Below, one piece after another: positions 1 through 9,270 of a stretch of 64,000 nt of DNA. This DNA is from Phycisphaerae bacterium. GTDB lineage: Bacteria > Planctomycetota > Phycisphaerae > UBA1845 > UTPLA1. The notes beneath the pieces were generated by a model. The model saw nothing but the letters and a program-made list of their open reading frames with translations, was not told the origin of the DNA and did not search any database. The position numbers were made by a program, and so were the translations under genes. The stretch lies in contig DATEMU010000013.1 of NCBI GenBank assembly GCA_035275405.1, positions 62,001 through 126,000 of the forward strand. The letters run 5' to 3'. Positions within the stretch are counted from its first letter, which is position 1, and each line of letters opens with the position of its first letter.

Positions 1-2583
1 GCGAGGCCGTTCGGCGTCGCCGGATTCGTCGGCGAGTCCCGGTTCCTCCGGCGGGGTGCTGTCATCCAGCTTGAGATCATCCTCGGTCAGCAGCTTCTCG
101 CCGCTGATCGCGTCGATCTCCTGATCCAGATCAATCGTGCCCCAGTCCGAACCGGTCCCCGGGGAAATCGTCTCCACCGTCGGAAGCGGCTCGTCCATCG
201 CGGGGGAAATATCGTCGACCGACGGCAGCAGATCGGCGCCCAATTCCGCCCTCGCGGTCGAGTCGATGTCGCCGGCCTCCGTCGACCCCGCGGCAGGCGC
301 CGCACCCGCGTCATCGGCCCGAAGCTGCCCCCCCTCAACGTCGGACTTGAGCTGCGGCGTCTCGCCGCGTGATTCCTCGCTCGGCTCGCTGTACGCGTAA
401 AACTCGCGGTAGGCCTTGCGGAAGTAGCCGCCGGCGCGGGACTCCACCTTGTTCAGGACCGCGCCGAATATCCTCGAGTTCATCGCCTCCAGCTGCGATT
501 GCGTCCGCTGCAGCGCGCCCCGCGACGTCTCCCGGTACTGGCACACCAACAGCACCCCGTCCACCGAGCCGGCCAGCACCATCGCGTCGCTCACCAGCAG
601 CACCGGCGGGCCGTCGAAAATCACCTGGTCGTACCGCGCCCGCGCCTCCACGATCAAATCCCGCAGCAGCGTGCTGCCCAGCAATTCCGCCGGGTTGGGC
701 GGCACCGGGCCCGCGCTCAGCACGTCCAGGCCCGGCACGCTCGTCGTCGTCACCACGTCGTCCAGGTGCGCCTGGCCGATCAGCACATTGGACAGCCCCT
801 CGTCGCGCATCCCCGCGAAGATCCGCGGCAGGCAGGCCCGCCGGAAGTTCGCGTCGATCAGGAGCACGCGCCGCCCGGACAGGGCAATCGAGATCGCCAG
901 GTTCGTCGCCACCGTCGTCTTGCCGTTTCCGCCGCTCGGACTCGTCACCAGGATCACGCCCTGCTGCTCGGCGGGCGCGCTGAAGAACAGGTTCGCCCGC
1001 AGGTTGCGGAACGACTCCGCGACGACCGAGTGCGGGGCATCCAGGCTCGCCGTCTCCACCCGCGGGATTTCGATTTCGTCGTCTTCCGTCGACGGGATGG
1101 TGCCGAGCACGGGGATCGAATGCCGCAGGACGTCGCGCGGCGTCCGCACGCTCTTGTCGGCCATCTCCAGAAGCAGGGCAAAACCAATGCTCACTGCCAG
1201 CCCCAGGAAACTCCCAATTGGCACCCAAATCTCCCACTTCGGACTGGAGCGCCGCTTCGGCTCCTTCGCCCAGGACCGGGCCTCGATCTGCACCGATTTC
1301 TTCTGCCGCAGTGTCACCTCTAGCAGATGTTTCTTCTCCTGAAGCTGTTCGTACTGCGTCTTGTATTGCTCGAGCTCGTCTTCCAGCCGCAGATACTTCG
1401 CTTGCTTGGCGTCCTTGTCCTGCTGCTCGGCTCGCGCTTCGATCAGGCTGTCTTTCAACGTGACCAGCTGCTCCTGGGCCTCCAGAAAACTCTGTTTGGC
1501 CTGATCGATCTGATTGCGCTGATATTCGACGATCTTGCGGGCGCGCTCCTCCTGGACGCGGTCCGCCGAGACGTCCCGGGCGACTTGCGCTCCTTTCACC
1601 ACGCGATGGTTTTCCCCAAACCGCGATTTGGCCGCATTCAGTTCCTCTTCCGCCGTCTGAAGCCGTTGTTCGAGCTGATAAATGAACGGGTCCGAATTGA
1701 TCAGGTTCTGCAGTTCGGCCGTAATGGGCAGGGAATCCGGCGTCGCGTTGGCCAGCGCGTCATAGATCGCCTTCTTGCCGAACATGTCCACCTGCAATTC
1801 CGTCACCAGCGCTGTCAACGTCAGGATCCGCTCCTCCGTCTCACGCTGGGCAACTCCCAACACGTTGAACTCCGCGCGGAACTTCTCGATATCCGCGGTC
1901 TTTTGATCGAGGAACCCTTTGGCGCGCCCGACTTCCGCGCCGATCTGTTCTTCCGCCTCGCGAATCGATTGCTTCTGCTGCCGGTCCACGATCTCCACGT
2001 ACTTCGCGACAATCGAGTTGACCAGCTTCGGCACCTCCTCCGCCACTTTCCATGTCACGGAGACGCCCACATAGTTGGAATCGCGAACAGGTTCCGCCGT
2101 CAGGATATCGCCCAGAAGATCCACCGGGTCTTCACCCTTCTTGGCCTGTTCCTGCTCCGCCTCGCGATACCAAACCGTGTCGCGAACTTCAGGATCCTGC
2201 AGCGCCGCTCCCAGTACTTCAGGGCTCTTGACGAAAAGCGCCTGGTCCTGAAGCAGGCGCGCCACTTCTTCCTCCCGCACCTCCTGCGGCTTGATCGGCT
2301 CCATCACGTCGCGCGGGCTGATCGACTGAACCAATACCAGCGCCGTCCCCTTGTACTGGGGGTAATACCGAATCATCAGATAGGTCACTCCGACCGTCAG
2401 ACCTGCGAAGAACAACGTCAAGAAAATGATCATGACCAGCCGCTGACGGACGATGCGAAGGACCTCGGCCCCGGTCATACCGACGCCCCCAGGAGCGGAC
2501 GCCGGCGCGGGGACCGGCCGACTCATCGTTCCCGTCGGCAGGCCCATCGGATGCTGCGAAGTGGCAGCGGTCAGCGTGGTCAT
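1..2583 (-). CDS. Wzz/BY-kinase exopolysaccharide co-polymerase, 3' end cut by window
   Basis: Inner-membrane polysaccharide co-polymerase fused to a bacterial tyrosine autokinase; the family controls chain length and export of exopolysaccharide. Reading from the ATG at 2583, a hydrophobic segment lies near residues 48-70 (VMIIFLTLFFAGLTVGV), followed by a long periplasmic coiled-coil region and a second membrane segment near 425 (WVPIGSFLGLAVSIGFALLL). The kinase part has a P-loop, SPSGGNGKTT, near residue 545 and a Walker-B-like VLLIDANF near 573. A tyrosine cluster (YFRKAYREFYAYSE) lies near 715-730, where such kinases autophosphorylate. Unusually, at least 130 acidic, Pro/Ser/Asp-rich residues follow it and the frame is still open at base 1, so the end is missing. 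It lies in line with the TPR, EpsI, exosortase and SLBB exporter genes upstream. The domain call is confident; the polysaccharide is unknown. Confidence 0.9.
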   Translation of the reverse strand, partial: MTTLTAATSQHPMGLPTGTMSRPVPAPASAPGGVGMTGAEVLRIVRQRLVMIIFLTLFFAGLTVGVTYLMIRYYPQYKGTALVLVQSISPRDVMEPIKPQEVREEEVARLLQDQALFVKSPEVLGAALQDPEVRDTVWYREAEQEQAKKGEDPVDLLGDILTAEPVRDSNYVGVSVTWKVAEEVPKLVNSIVAKYVEIVDRQQKQSIREAEEQIGAEVGRAKGFLDQKTADIEKFRAEFNVLGVAQRETEERILTLTALVTELQVDMFGKKAIYDALANATPDSLPITAELQNLINSDPFIYQLEQRLQTAEEELNAAKSRFGENHRVVKGAQVARDVSADRVQEERARKIVEYQRNQIDQAKQSFLEAQEQLVTLKDSLIEARAEQQDKDAKQAKYLRLEDELEQYKTQYEQLQEKKHLLEVTLRQKKSVQIEARSWAKEPKRRSSPKWEIWVPIGSFLGLAVSIGFALLLEMADKSVRTPRDVLRHSIPVLGTIPSTEDDEIEIPRVETASLDAPHSVVAESFRNLRANLFFSAPAEQQGVILVTSPSGGNGKTTVATNLAISIALSGRRVLLIDANFRRACLPRIFAGMRDEGLSNVLIGQAHLDDVVTTTSVPGLDVLSAGPVPPNPAELLGSTLLRDLIVEARARYDQVIFDGPPVLLVSDAMVLAGSVDGVLLVCQYRETSRGALQRTQSQLEAMNSRIFGAVLNKVESRAGGYFRKAYREFYAYSEPSEESRGETPQLKSDVEGGQLRADDAGAAPAAGSTEAGDIDSTARAELGADLLPSVDDISPAMDEPLPTVETISPGTGSDWGTIDLDQEIDAISGEKLLTEDDLKLDDSTPPEEPGLADESGDAERPR

Positions 2584-2737
2584 TCTTGGTCTTTCCGTCC
2601 GTCCGGGCGCATAAAAACAACCTCCCCGGCACAGGGCGGACCCTCAGCAAGGACCCGCCAATGTACATTTCGACGTTTCGGACCCTCAGGCTCCGCTCGG
2701 ACTCGACCGGCCCGGACGGCCGCGTCGGAACCACCGG

Positions 2738-5700
2738 CTATTCTTGCGCCTCGTTGACCTTTTTCAGCGACGCGTCAATATCCGCCAGGAAAGTACTGAT
2801 GTTGGCCTTTTCGGCGGAACTCTTGACCATACCCAGCGCCCGCTGAGCGATCGCCTTGGCGGTCTCCAACCGATTGCGTGCGTCTTCCAGCTCCCCCTTG
2901 TTGAGATGGACGACCCCTAAGTGGTATAGCGCCGCCACGTTATTGGCGTCAACCTGAATCGCCCGCAACAGCATCCCCGCCGCTTCGCCCGGACGATTGG
3001 TCTTGGCCAGGGCCCAACCGAGCGTATCCAGAATCTCCGGATTTCCCGGTTCAAGTCGGTTGGCCCGCTCGGCATAAGGCACCGCCTCGGCCGGCTTGCC
3101 CAGTTCATCCGTCAGCAGGTACGCAATGTTGTTCAGGGCCACGACGTTGTCGGGCTCCCGCTTGATCACGGACTCATACTTGCCCCTGGCCTCTTCGTAT
3201 TGGCCCAGTCGCTGCAGGAGAAGTCCCTGCGCCAGCATCGAAAACGTAATATCCGTGTCCTTTGCGGCCAGCGTCTCTATGCGCTGCGCCACCACGAGCG
3301 CCTCCTTGTCGTTATTGCCGAGCTGCAGCAGGTTGATCAGCACTTTTTGCCGCTCGATGTTGTCGGGTTGTCCCTCGGCCCGCTTTTTCTCGCGCTCCAG
3401 GGCCGCGTCGCCCCCGAAGGTCTCCACCATCTCCCTGACCACGCGCGTATACACGGCCACATCCGATCCCGAACTGACCAGGGCCTTGTCGTAGGTCTCC
3501 ATCGCCTTGTCGGACTGATTCGTCTTGCTATACGCCCACGCAATGGTGGACAACGCCAATGGCATGGTATCTAACATCCGCGTCGATAGTTTTTCCGCCG
3601 CATAATCGACGATCACTTGCGGTCGATTGGCTGCCTTGCACGCCCGAAGCAGCGCCACGACGGCGTCGGCCTTGTACCGGCTCAATTCCGCCGCTTTTTG
3701 GTACGCCTGCACCGCTTTTTCCAGGTCGAGCGAGCGCTCCCCGAGACGGCCCAGTAGCATCGGCCATTTGTAATCGCGCGGGAACTTTCTCATATAGGTG
3801 TAGATCAAATTCTCTGCGTCGCTGTACCGCGGCGGCTTGATCCGGCTGTAGATATCCACCAGCGCCTCGGCGACCGCCTGCTGATCCGGCGACTCCTCCA
3901 GAAGCGACCGAAGTTCGGAAATCGCCAGATCGCCCTGGCCCGACTCGAGCAGTGCCTCGGCCAGCGCCGTCCGATGTTGATACCCGAAACCGTTGGGGCT
4001 GAACGTCTTGGCCTTGGCGAGGTCGTCGATGGCTTGGCGCCATTTGCCCATGAGCATGAACAGCTGGCCGCGCTGCCAGAGGGCCACGGCGTTGTCCGGG
4101 CTCTTTTCCAGGTGGGCGTCGAAGGCCTTGCGGGCCTGGGCCACGTCGCCGGCTACGCGGTGATACGCGCCTTCGTAGACCATGCCCTGGGGATCCTCCG
4201 GGTATTTTTGCAGGAACTCGTCGATGCCCCGGCGGCTGGCCTCGAGGTCGCCGATCGCCAGGTTCAGGGCGATGATCCTGGAGCGCGTCTTCTGGGCGTC
4301 GGCCGAGCCGTCGTCCTGGGTCTTGAGGGCCCGCTGGTAGTATTCCAGCGAGTCGCGGTAGCGGTTGGTGCGGGCGTAGTATTCGCCGGCCGCGACGAGG
4401 GTCGCGCTGGAGGGGTCAAGGCTGACGGCCAGGCGGAAGTGGCGGTCGGCGGTGGCCAGGGATTTTTGCAGTTCGTAGAACTGGCCGAGATAGGTCGCGA
4501 CCTCGGCCTTTTGGGCCTTGCCGTCCTGCTTTTCCATCAGGGCCGAGAGGAGGGACTCGCCGTCCGATGGGCGGTTGACGTCTTCGCGGCCGTAGAAACC
4601 GGCCATCTCGCGGGCCAGGCCCATCTCCGGGGCGAGGGCGTAGGCCTCGCGGTAGACCTCGGCGGCCTTGTCGAATTGCGCGACGTCGGGCAGGGCGTAG
4701 AGCCGGGCCAGGAGGATCAGGTTCTGCGTGTCCTTGGGGTTTTCCTGGCGGAGCTTTTCGCGGGAGGCGATGCCGTCCCGGGGATTCTCCTTTTCCTTGA
4801 CGATCTGCAACTGCCGGCGGACCCAGTCGTCGTCGGGGATGTCCTTGGCGGCCTGCTGCAGGTACTTCTCGGCCTCGCGGTCGTCGCCCTCCTTGAGGAG
4901 CATGTCGGCCATGGCCCGGTTGGCGAAGCCGTTGGTCGGGTCCATCTTCAGGGCTTCCTGCAGGACGCTTTTGGCGTCGGAGGGACGGCCGGCCGCGTTG
5001 TACGCCTCGGCCAGATAGGTCCAGCCGAGCGAGTTCGTCGGGAACTTCTGCAGGCCGGCCCGCATCAGGTCGATCGCCCGATCGTATTCTTTCCGGGCCA
5101 TCGCCAGACGACCCTCGGCGATCTTGCCCTCGGCGCCATCCAGGTTGAGCTGGGCGTTCTTCTTGGCGTAGGTCTCCGCCCGGGCCCAGTCCTCGTCGCG
5201 CAGGGCCAGGCGGAACTGCCGATCGATGATCACCGGGGCCTCCGGCCGGATCTGCTCCGCCTCGTTGAGGTGCTTGGCGGCCTCGTCGAACTGGTCCTTG
5301 TTCGCGTAATAGTCGAACATGGCCAGGGCCCGCAGGAACGGGTCCTTCTCGCTTTGGGCGAACGCCAGTCGCTGGGCATCCACCTTCGCCGGGTCCTTTT
5401 CGTCGATCAGCTCCAGCTCCATCCGCCGGAACACCCGGTTGTCCGGGTCGCGGGCTAAGAGCGTCTTCACGTAGGCCCGGGCGTCGTCCAGGCGGTCCGC
5501 CGAACGATAGAGGCCCAGCAGGACGCGATTCGCGTTGATTTGGGTCGGGTCCTTCGCCAGGATCGCCTTCAGTTTGGTCTCCGCCTCGTCGTACTTGCGG
5601 TTGAGCACCAGAAGCTGCGCCTGGACCACTTCGTTGTTCACGTCGTCGCCGGTGAGTTGTTCGCCTTCCTGGATGGCCCGGTCGATTTGACCGAGCTGCC

Positions 5701-7312
5701 GAAAGGCCTCCATGCGCAGTTTCCGGGCGGTCGGATCCTGGCGCAGAAAATCACCCCGCGGGCCGGGCTCGTCCGGCTTCAAGTAAGCCAGCGCCTGCGT
5801 CGCGAGATTCTGCTGGAGGAAGATCTGCGCGAGCCGGACCTGCAGGGGAAAGGCGTTCGGGTTCATCTTGATCGCCTTCTCCAGGGCCGAGCGGGCCGCG
5901 CCCCATTGTTGCTGCCGCGCATACAACTCGCCGAGCAGCACCTCCAGGTCGAAGTGTCCGCGCACCCCCGCGATCCGCTCCGCCGCCTCCGCCGCCTTGA
6001 TCGCTTCGACGTACTCGCCTCGTGCATTGTGAATCTGGGCCGTCAAATAACGCGCTTCCACCGAATCCGGATCCAGCTCCTTCTCTAACGTGGCCAGCCA
6101 TTCGTCCGCCGATTTCAGCGCCGCTTCGCGCTTTGGCTTGCCCGCCTCGCCCGTTGCGTTGCGCGCCTCATCGACGTGGTGCAGCACCAGCTCCTTGTAA
6201 AAGAAAATCCGGGACAGCTTGTTCTTCAGTTCGCGGAAATTCGTGCTGTTGGGGATCTCCTTGAGCCCCCGCTTGTACAGCTCGATCTCCTCCGCCTCGA
6301 TCGCCGCCCGCTTGGCGGCGTCCTTTTCCGCCTGCCGCTGAAACTTGTAGGTGCGAGACAGTTCCTGATAAATGCGGCCGTCCTTGGGATTGATCTCCAG
6401 CGCCTTGGTCAACACCGCCTTGGCCTTGGCCGGGTCCGCCTTGACCTTCTCAAACAGGCCGTTGTACAGCGAACCCAGAAGCAGATGCGCGTCCACCTGC
6501 TCCGTCTCCGCCTGGGCCAGCGATTCCAGCATCGCCATCCCTTCGTCCACCTTCTCCCCGATGATCGTGAACAGAACCTGTAACTGCTTCAGTTCCGAGA
6601 GGCTCTGTGGCGACGCGCCGGAGCATTTGGCGATGGCCGAATCCACGACGGCGTCGCGCGCCTTGTCGAGGGACTTGGCTTCTTCAATCCGCCCTTCCGA
6701 TTCGAGTTCCCGCGCCGAACCCCACATCTGCTTGGCCAAAACGTCCACGACTTTGGTGTTCGTCGGGTCCAGTTCCAACGCCTTCTTCAGCGACGCCTCG
6801 CCTTCTTTTTCAAACCGATCGTCCTCGCTCCGCAAAGACAACAACGCGACCCCCATGGCGTGGTGCGCCAGCGCCGATTGCGCGTCCAGTTTCACGAGCT
6901 TCCGAGCTTCGTTGAGGACCCTATTCCACTGGGGAGACGACGGGAACAGCCGCGCCACCTCGAACTCAACGTCCGTCGTCAATTCCAGCGCCGCCATCAA
7001 CTGCGGATTCCGCTGCAGCGCCAATCGAAGATACTCCCGCGCCGGGGCGATCTTCCCGTCCTCGATCGCGCACTTCGCCGCCTTCACCAGATAGTCCGGA
7101 TTCTTCGTCGGGTCCCGCTGAAACGCGCGAAAATACGTAAGCATCGCCCGGTCGTACTGCTTCTCGTCTTCCAGCTTCTTGGCGTCGATCTCGTACGCCT
7201 TCGGGTCCTGCCCGGGCAGATTCGCTAGCAGGGCAAAGCCCGTCACCGCCAGGAGCAACATCCCCGCCAAGGTCAACAGACCCACCAGGTTTCGATTCAG
7301 TTTCTTCGCCAT
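2738..7312 (-). CDS. Giant TPR-repeat protein of the exosortase/EPS locus (PrsT-like)
   Basis: A 1524-residue protein with one N-terminal hydrophobic segment (residues about 10-30, LLTLAGMLLLAVTGFALLA) and then almost entirely tetratricopeptide repeats, visible as recurring A..Y..AL...P and NN.AYLL-type helices through to about residue 1500. There is no lipobox, so it is probably anchored by an uncleaved or weakly cleaved signal. Long TPR proteins (the PEP-CTERM/PrsT type) are regular companions of exosortases and exopolysaccharide genes, and this one lies between EpsI and the Wzz kinase on the same strand. A scaffold role in polysaccharide or PEP-CTERM protein export is inferred from context. 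Its length is above the roughly 900 residues usual for PrsT, so it may be a lineage-specific expansion or a different TPR family. The ATG at 7312 is preceded by a purine-rich GGCGGA. Confidence 0.88.
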   Translation of the reverse strand: MAKKLNRNLVGLLTLAGMLLLAVTGFALLANLPGQDPKAYEIDAKKLEDEKQYDRAMLTYFRAFQRDPTKNPDYLVKAAKCAIEDGKIAPAREYLRLALQRNPQLMAALELTTDVEFEVARLFPSSPQWNRVLNEARKLVKLDAQSALAHHAMGVALLSLRSEDDRFEKEGEASLKKALELDPTNTKVVDVLAKQMWGSARELESEGRIEEAKSLDKARDAVVDSAIAKCSGASPQSLSELKQLQVLFTIIGEKVDEGMAMLESLAQAETEQVDAHLLLGSLYNGLFEKVKADPAKAKAVLTKALEINPKDGRIYQELSRTYKFQRQAEKDAAKRAAIEAEEIELYKRGLKEIPNSTNFRELKNKLSRIFFYKELVLHHVDEARNATGEAGKPKREAALKSADEWLATLEKELDPDSVEARYLTAQIHNARGEYVEAIKAAEAAERIAGVRGHFDLEVLLGELYARQQQWGAARSALEKAIKMNPNAFPLQVRLAQIFLQQNLATQALAYLKPDEPGPRGDFLRQDPTARKLRMEAFRQLGQIDRAIQEGEQLTGDDVNNEVVQAQLLVLNRKYDEAETKLKAILAKDPTQINANRVLLGLYRSADRLDDARAYVKTLLARDPDNRVFRRMELELIDEKDPAKVDAQRLAFAQSEKDPFLRALAMFDYYANKDQFDEAAKHLNEAEQIRPEAPVIIDRQFRLALRDEDWARAETYAKKNAQLNLDGAEGKIAEGRLAMARKEYDRAIDLMRAGLQKFPTNSLGWTYLAEAYNAAGRPSDAKSVLQEALKMDPTNGFANRAMADMLLKEGDDREAEKYLQQAAKDIPDDDWVRRQLQIVKEKENPRDGIASREKLRQENPKDTQNLILLARLYALPDVAQFDKAAEVYREAYALAPEMGLAREMAGFYGREDVNRPSDGESLLSALMEKQDGKAQKAEVATYLGQFYELQKSLATADRHFRLAVSLDPSSATLVAAGEYYARTNRYRDSLEYYQRALKTQDDGSADAQKTRSRIIALNLAIGDLEASRRGIDEFLQKYPEDPQGMVYEGAYHRVAGDVAQARKAFDAHLEKSPDNAVALWQRGQLFMLMGKWRQAIDDLAKAKTFSPNGFGYQHRTALAEALLESGQGDLAISELRSLLEESPDQQAVAEALVDIYSRIKPPRYSDAENLIYTYMRKFPRDYKWPMLLGRLGERSLDLEKAVQAYQKAAELSRYKADAVVALLRACKAANRPQVIVDYAAEKLSTRMLDTMPLALSTIAWAYSKTNQSDKAMETYDKALVSSGSDVAVYTRVVREMVETFGGDAALEREKKRAEGQPDNIERQKVLINLLQLGNNDKEALVVAQRIETLAAKDTDITFSMLAQGLLLQRLGQYEEARGKYESVIKREPDNVVALNNIAYLLTDELGKPAEAVPYAERANRLEPGNPEILDTLGWALAKTNRPGEAAGMLLRAIQVDANNVAALYHLGVVHLNKGELEDARNRLETAKAIAQRALGMVKSSAEKANISTFLADIDASLKKVNEAQE

Positions 7313-7424
7313 GCTTGTCCGCCTTGTCGTTTGAACAATGATCCTACGGCGCCGCCCTCGAACGGCCGGAAGCGGCCGGGCGTCGCGAAGGACAAATTAT
7401 AACCCTTTTGGGCTTGTCTGCCCC

Positions 7425-8165
7425 CTACCCCGCGGCCTTCGCCGGCGAAGCAGCAGGGGGACCGCCCCGCTCCCAGCCCCGGGCCGGCCAATGGGACAGC
7501 TTCAACTCTGCGATCGCACGATCCAGGACGCTGCGCGCCGCCTCATCTAAATCCTCGAGTCGGCTGTCTACCGGTTCCTTGATCGCGACCTCCACCTTGG
7601 AATAGTAAAGATGCGTGTCAAAGGGATTCGACATTTCGATCCGTACTCGATCGCGCTGGCCGTAAAACCCCCCGTTCACACAAATGGTGTAATAGACAAA
7701 CGTCCGGCTGGAAAGATCGCGCGGGGGATAAAACGACAGCCGCCGAACCTGGATCGTCTCGCCAACGGTCGGCAGCGTCATGTTCATGATCTCGTCCCCC
7801 GCCTGCGTGAACGCCCCCTGGAAAAAACACTCCTCCGGCACGTGCGGCACTTGGTCCACCACGCCTGTGTAATACGTCACCGACAGCGAGCAGGCGCGCG
7901 GATTGCCCTTCTGCGATCCCAGCGCCCAGTTCAAGTACTCCTTCGTTCCCAATTCCTCCACCGTCTCCTGCGGAAGCTTGATGACGTTGACCAGTTCCAA
8001 CGGGGCCAGCTTGGTCCGGTCAAAGTCCTTGAGCGGTTTTCGGATTGGCAGCGCCCCTTTGATGATCTTGAGCGATCCCCGGCTCTGGGCCACCTGCATG
8101 AACGCCGCGCAGCCGCCCAGCAGCACGACACAAGTCACGAAATGGAAATTGCTCCGACGCATCAT
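7425..8165 (-). CDS. epsI: EpsI-like exosortase-associated protein
   Basis: 246 residues. It resembles the EpsI family (DUF3485), which accompanies exosortases either as a separate protein or as their C-terminal domain. The family-like stretch VTYYTGVVDQVPHVPEECFF lies near residues 99-118. The N-terminus has a hydrophobic run ending in LLGGC (residues 15-19), a plausible lipobox, so the protein may be a lipoprotein. Its start codon lies one base from the stop of the exosortase, so the two are translationally coupled. The biochemical role of EpsI is not established; the pairing with an exosortase is the main guide. Either ATG of the tandem pair at 8165 or 8162 could be used. Confidence 0.85.
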   Translation of the reverse strand: MMRRSNFHFVTCVVLLGGCAAFMQVAQSRGSLKIIKGALPIRKPLKDFDRTKLAPLELVNVIKLPQETVEELGTKEYLNWALGSQKGNPRACSLSVTYYTGVVDQVPHVPEECFFQGAFTQAGDEIMNMTLPTVGETIQVRRLSFYPPRDLSSRTFVYYTICVNGGFYGQRDRVRIEMSNPFDTHLYYSKVEVAIKEPVDSRLEDLDEAARSVLDRAIAELKLSHWPARGWERGGPPAASPAKAAG

Positions 8166-8166
8166 C

Positions 8167-9171
8167 TCAAGTCGACCCCGCGGCGCGGTTTCCCCGATCC
8201 TCCACGTACAGGTGATCGAGAATCCACAGGATTCCGAGATAAATCCCGAACCCCATGGCGAACATCAACAGCCCCAGCACGGTGTGCGGCGTACCCGACG
8301 CCAGATCACCGTACTTATACATCTGAAACCCCCCGGTAATGATCACCCGTAACACGTTGCAAAACAACGCCACCGGTACGACCAGAACCGCCATCGCCAC
8401 GCGGTGCCAGGTCGGTCGCGGCGTGAAATAGGCCGTGGCCAGCCCCAATGCGACAAACGCCATCAAGGATCGCATCCCACTGCACGCCCCTGCCACCGTA
8501 AAGCTCCCTTCCTCGCCGCTCCTCATAAAGTACGCTATGTTGATACCCTTTTGTTCGATCTCGGCCCCCGGAAACATCTCCAGGATGAGGGATGCTATCG
8601 TGGCGGCCCCCTGCTGGAGGGGCTGGGTGATGGATCGATACAGCCGGTCAGGCGGCGGGATAGCCAAAAGGAGGAATCCGATGGGAAACAGCGTCAATTT
8701 GAGCGTTCGCCAGCCTCGCAGGGCCAGAACGACACCGGCGATCACCGCCACCATGGACAGCGACTGCGGATAGCCGATTCGAAAGCGAATGCCAAGGACA
8801 AAAACGGCCAGCGAAAACAATACCAGTACCAGGCCCCAAACCGACCCCGGATGGTCCCCCGTAACCAATTCCCGCCGACGCAAGTTCACCAGGTAAAGCA
8901 CGAACAGCGGAATCACGAACCCGTGCGACCAGTCCGGGTTCTTCCACATCACGTAGAGCCGAAAGTAATGTTCGTGGTAGATCCAGCTGAACAGCGCCGC
9001 CAGCACCAGGATCTTCAAGACTCCCGACACCCCTAACGCCATGCCCCACGACGGGGAATCATCGACCGTCCGACGTCGGGGGCTGCCCCGCACCCGCCGC
9101 GCAGTCTCCTCGCCGGGATCGATCTCTTTCACTGCGTCCAATTGAGTCTCGCTACGTGCCCGCCCGGTCAC
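8167..9171 (-). CDS. Exosortase (PEP-CTERM sorting transpeptidase)
   Basis: 334-residue polytopic membrane protein of the exosortase/archaeosortase family, which cleaves proteins carrying a C-terminal PEP-CTERM signal and probably transfers them to a surface polymer. The expected catalytic residues are present: Cys230 in VAGACSGMRSL, Arg275 in NVLRVIITG, and His296 in SGTPHTVLGLLMF. About seven or eight hydrophobic segments follow a charged 40-residue N-terminus. The listed start is a GTG at 9171 without a clear ribosome site; an ATG near residue 44 (MALGVSG) would still retain all membrane segments. The gene is followed after one base by the EpsI gene and preceded by the SLBB exporter. A candidate substrate with a canonical PEP-CTERM tail is encoded at 33.8-34.5 kb. 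Confidence 0.93.
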   Translation of the reverse strand: MTGRARSETQLDAVKEIDPGEETARRVRGSPRRRTVDDSPSWGMALGVSGVLKILVLAALFSWIYHEHYFRLYVMWKNPDWSHGFVIPLFVLYLVNLRRRELVTGDHPGSVWGLVLVLFSLAVFVLGIRFRIGYPQSLSMVAVIAGVVLALRGWRTLKLTLFPIGFLLLAIPPPDRLYRSITQPLQQGAATIASLILEMFPGAEIEQKGINIAYFMRSGEEGSFTVAGACSGMRSLMAFVALGLATAYFTPRPTWHRVAMAVLVVPVALFCNVLRVIITGGFQMYKYGDLASGTPHTVLGLLMFAMGFGIYLGILWILDHLYVEDRGNRAAGST

Positions 9172-9270
9172 TAGGGCGGCATCCGCCCCGCAATAAGCTC
9201 CACTGCCAATCGTAGGGGGCTAATCCTGCGGCGGCTCAGGCGTCCCACGGCTCGACTCGGCCCGGGCGAG

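Noticed and set aside
335-1237. 300-residue minus-strand frame
   Set aside because: Out-of-frame shadow of the Wzz/BY-kinase, which carries the real P-loop and tyrosine cluster in another frame.
3974-5458. 494-residue open frame on the plus strand
   Set aside because: It is antisense to the TPR gene and has the Gly/Val/Leu/Arg-heavy composition of a GC-rich shadow frame.
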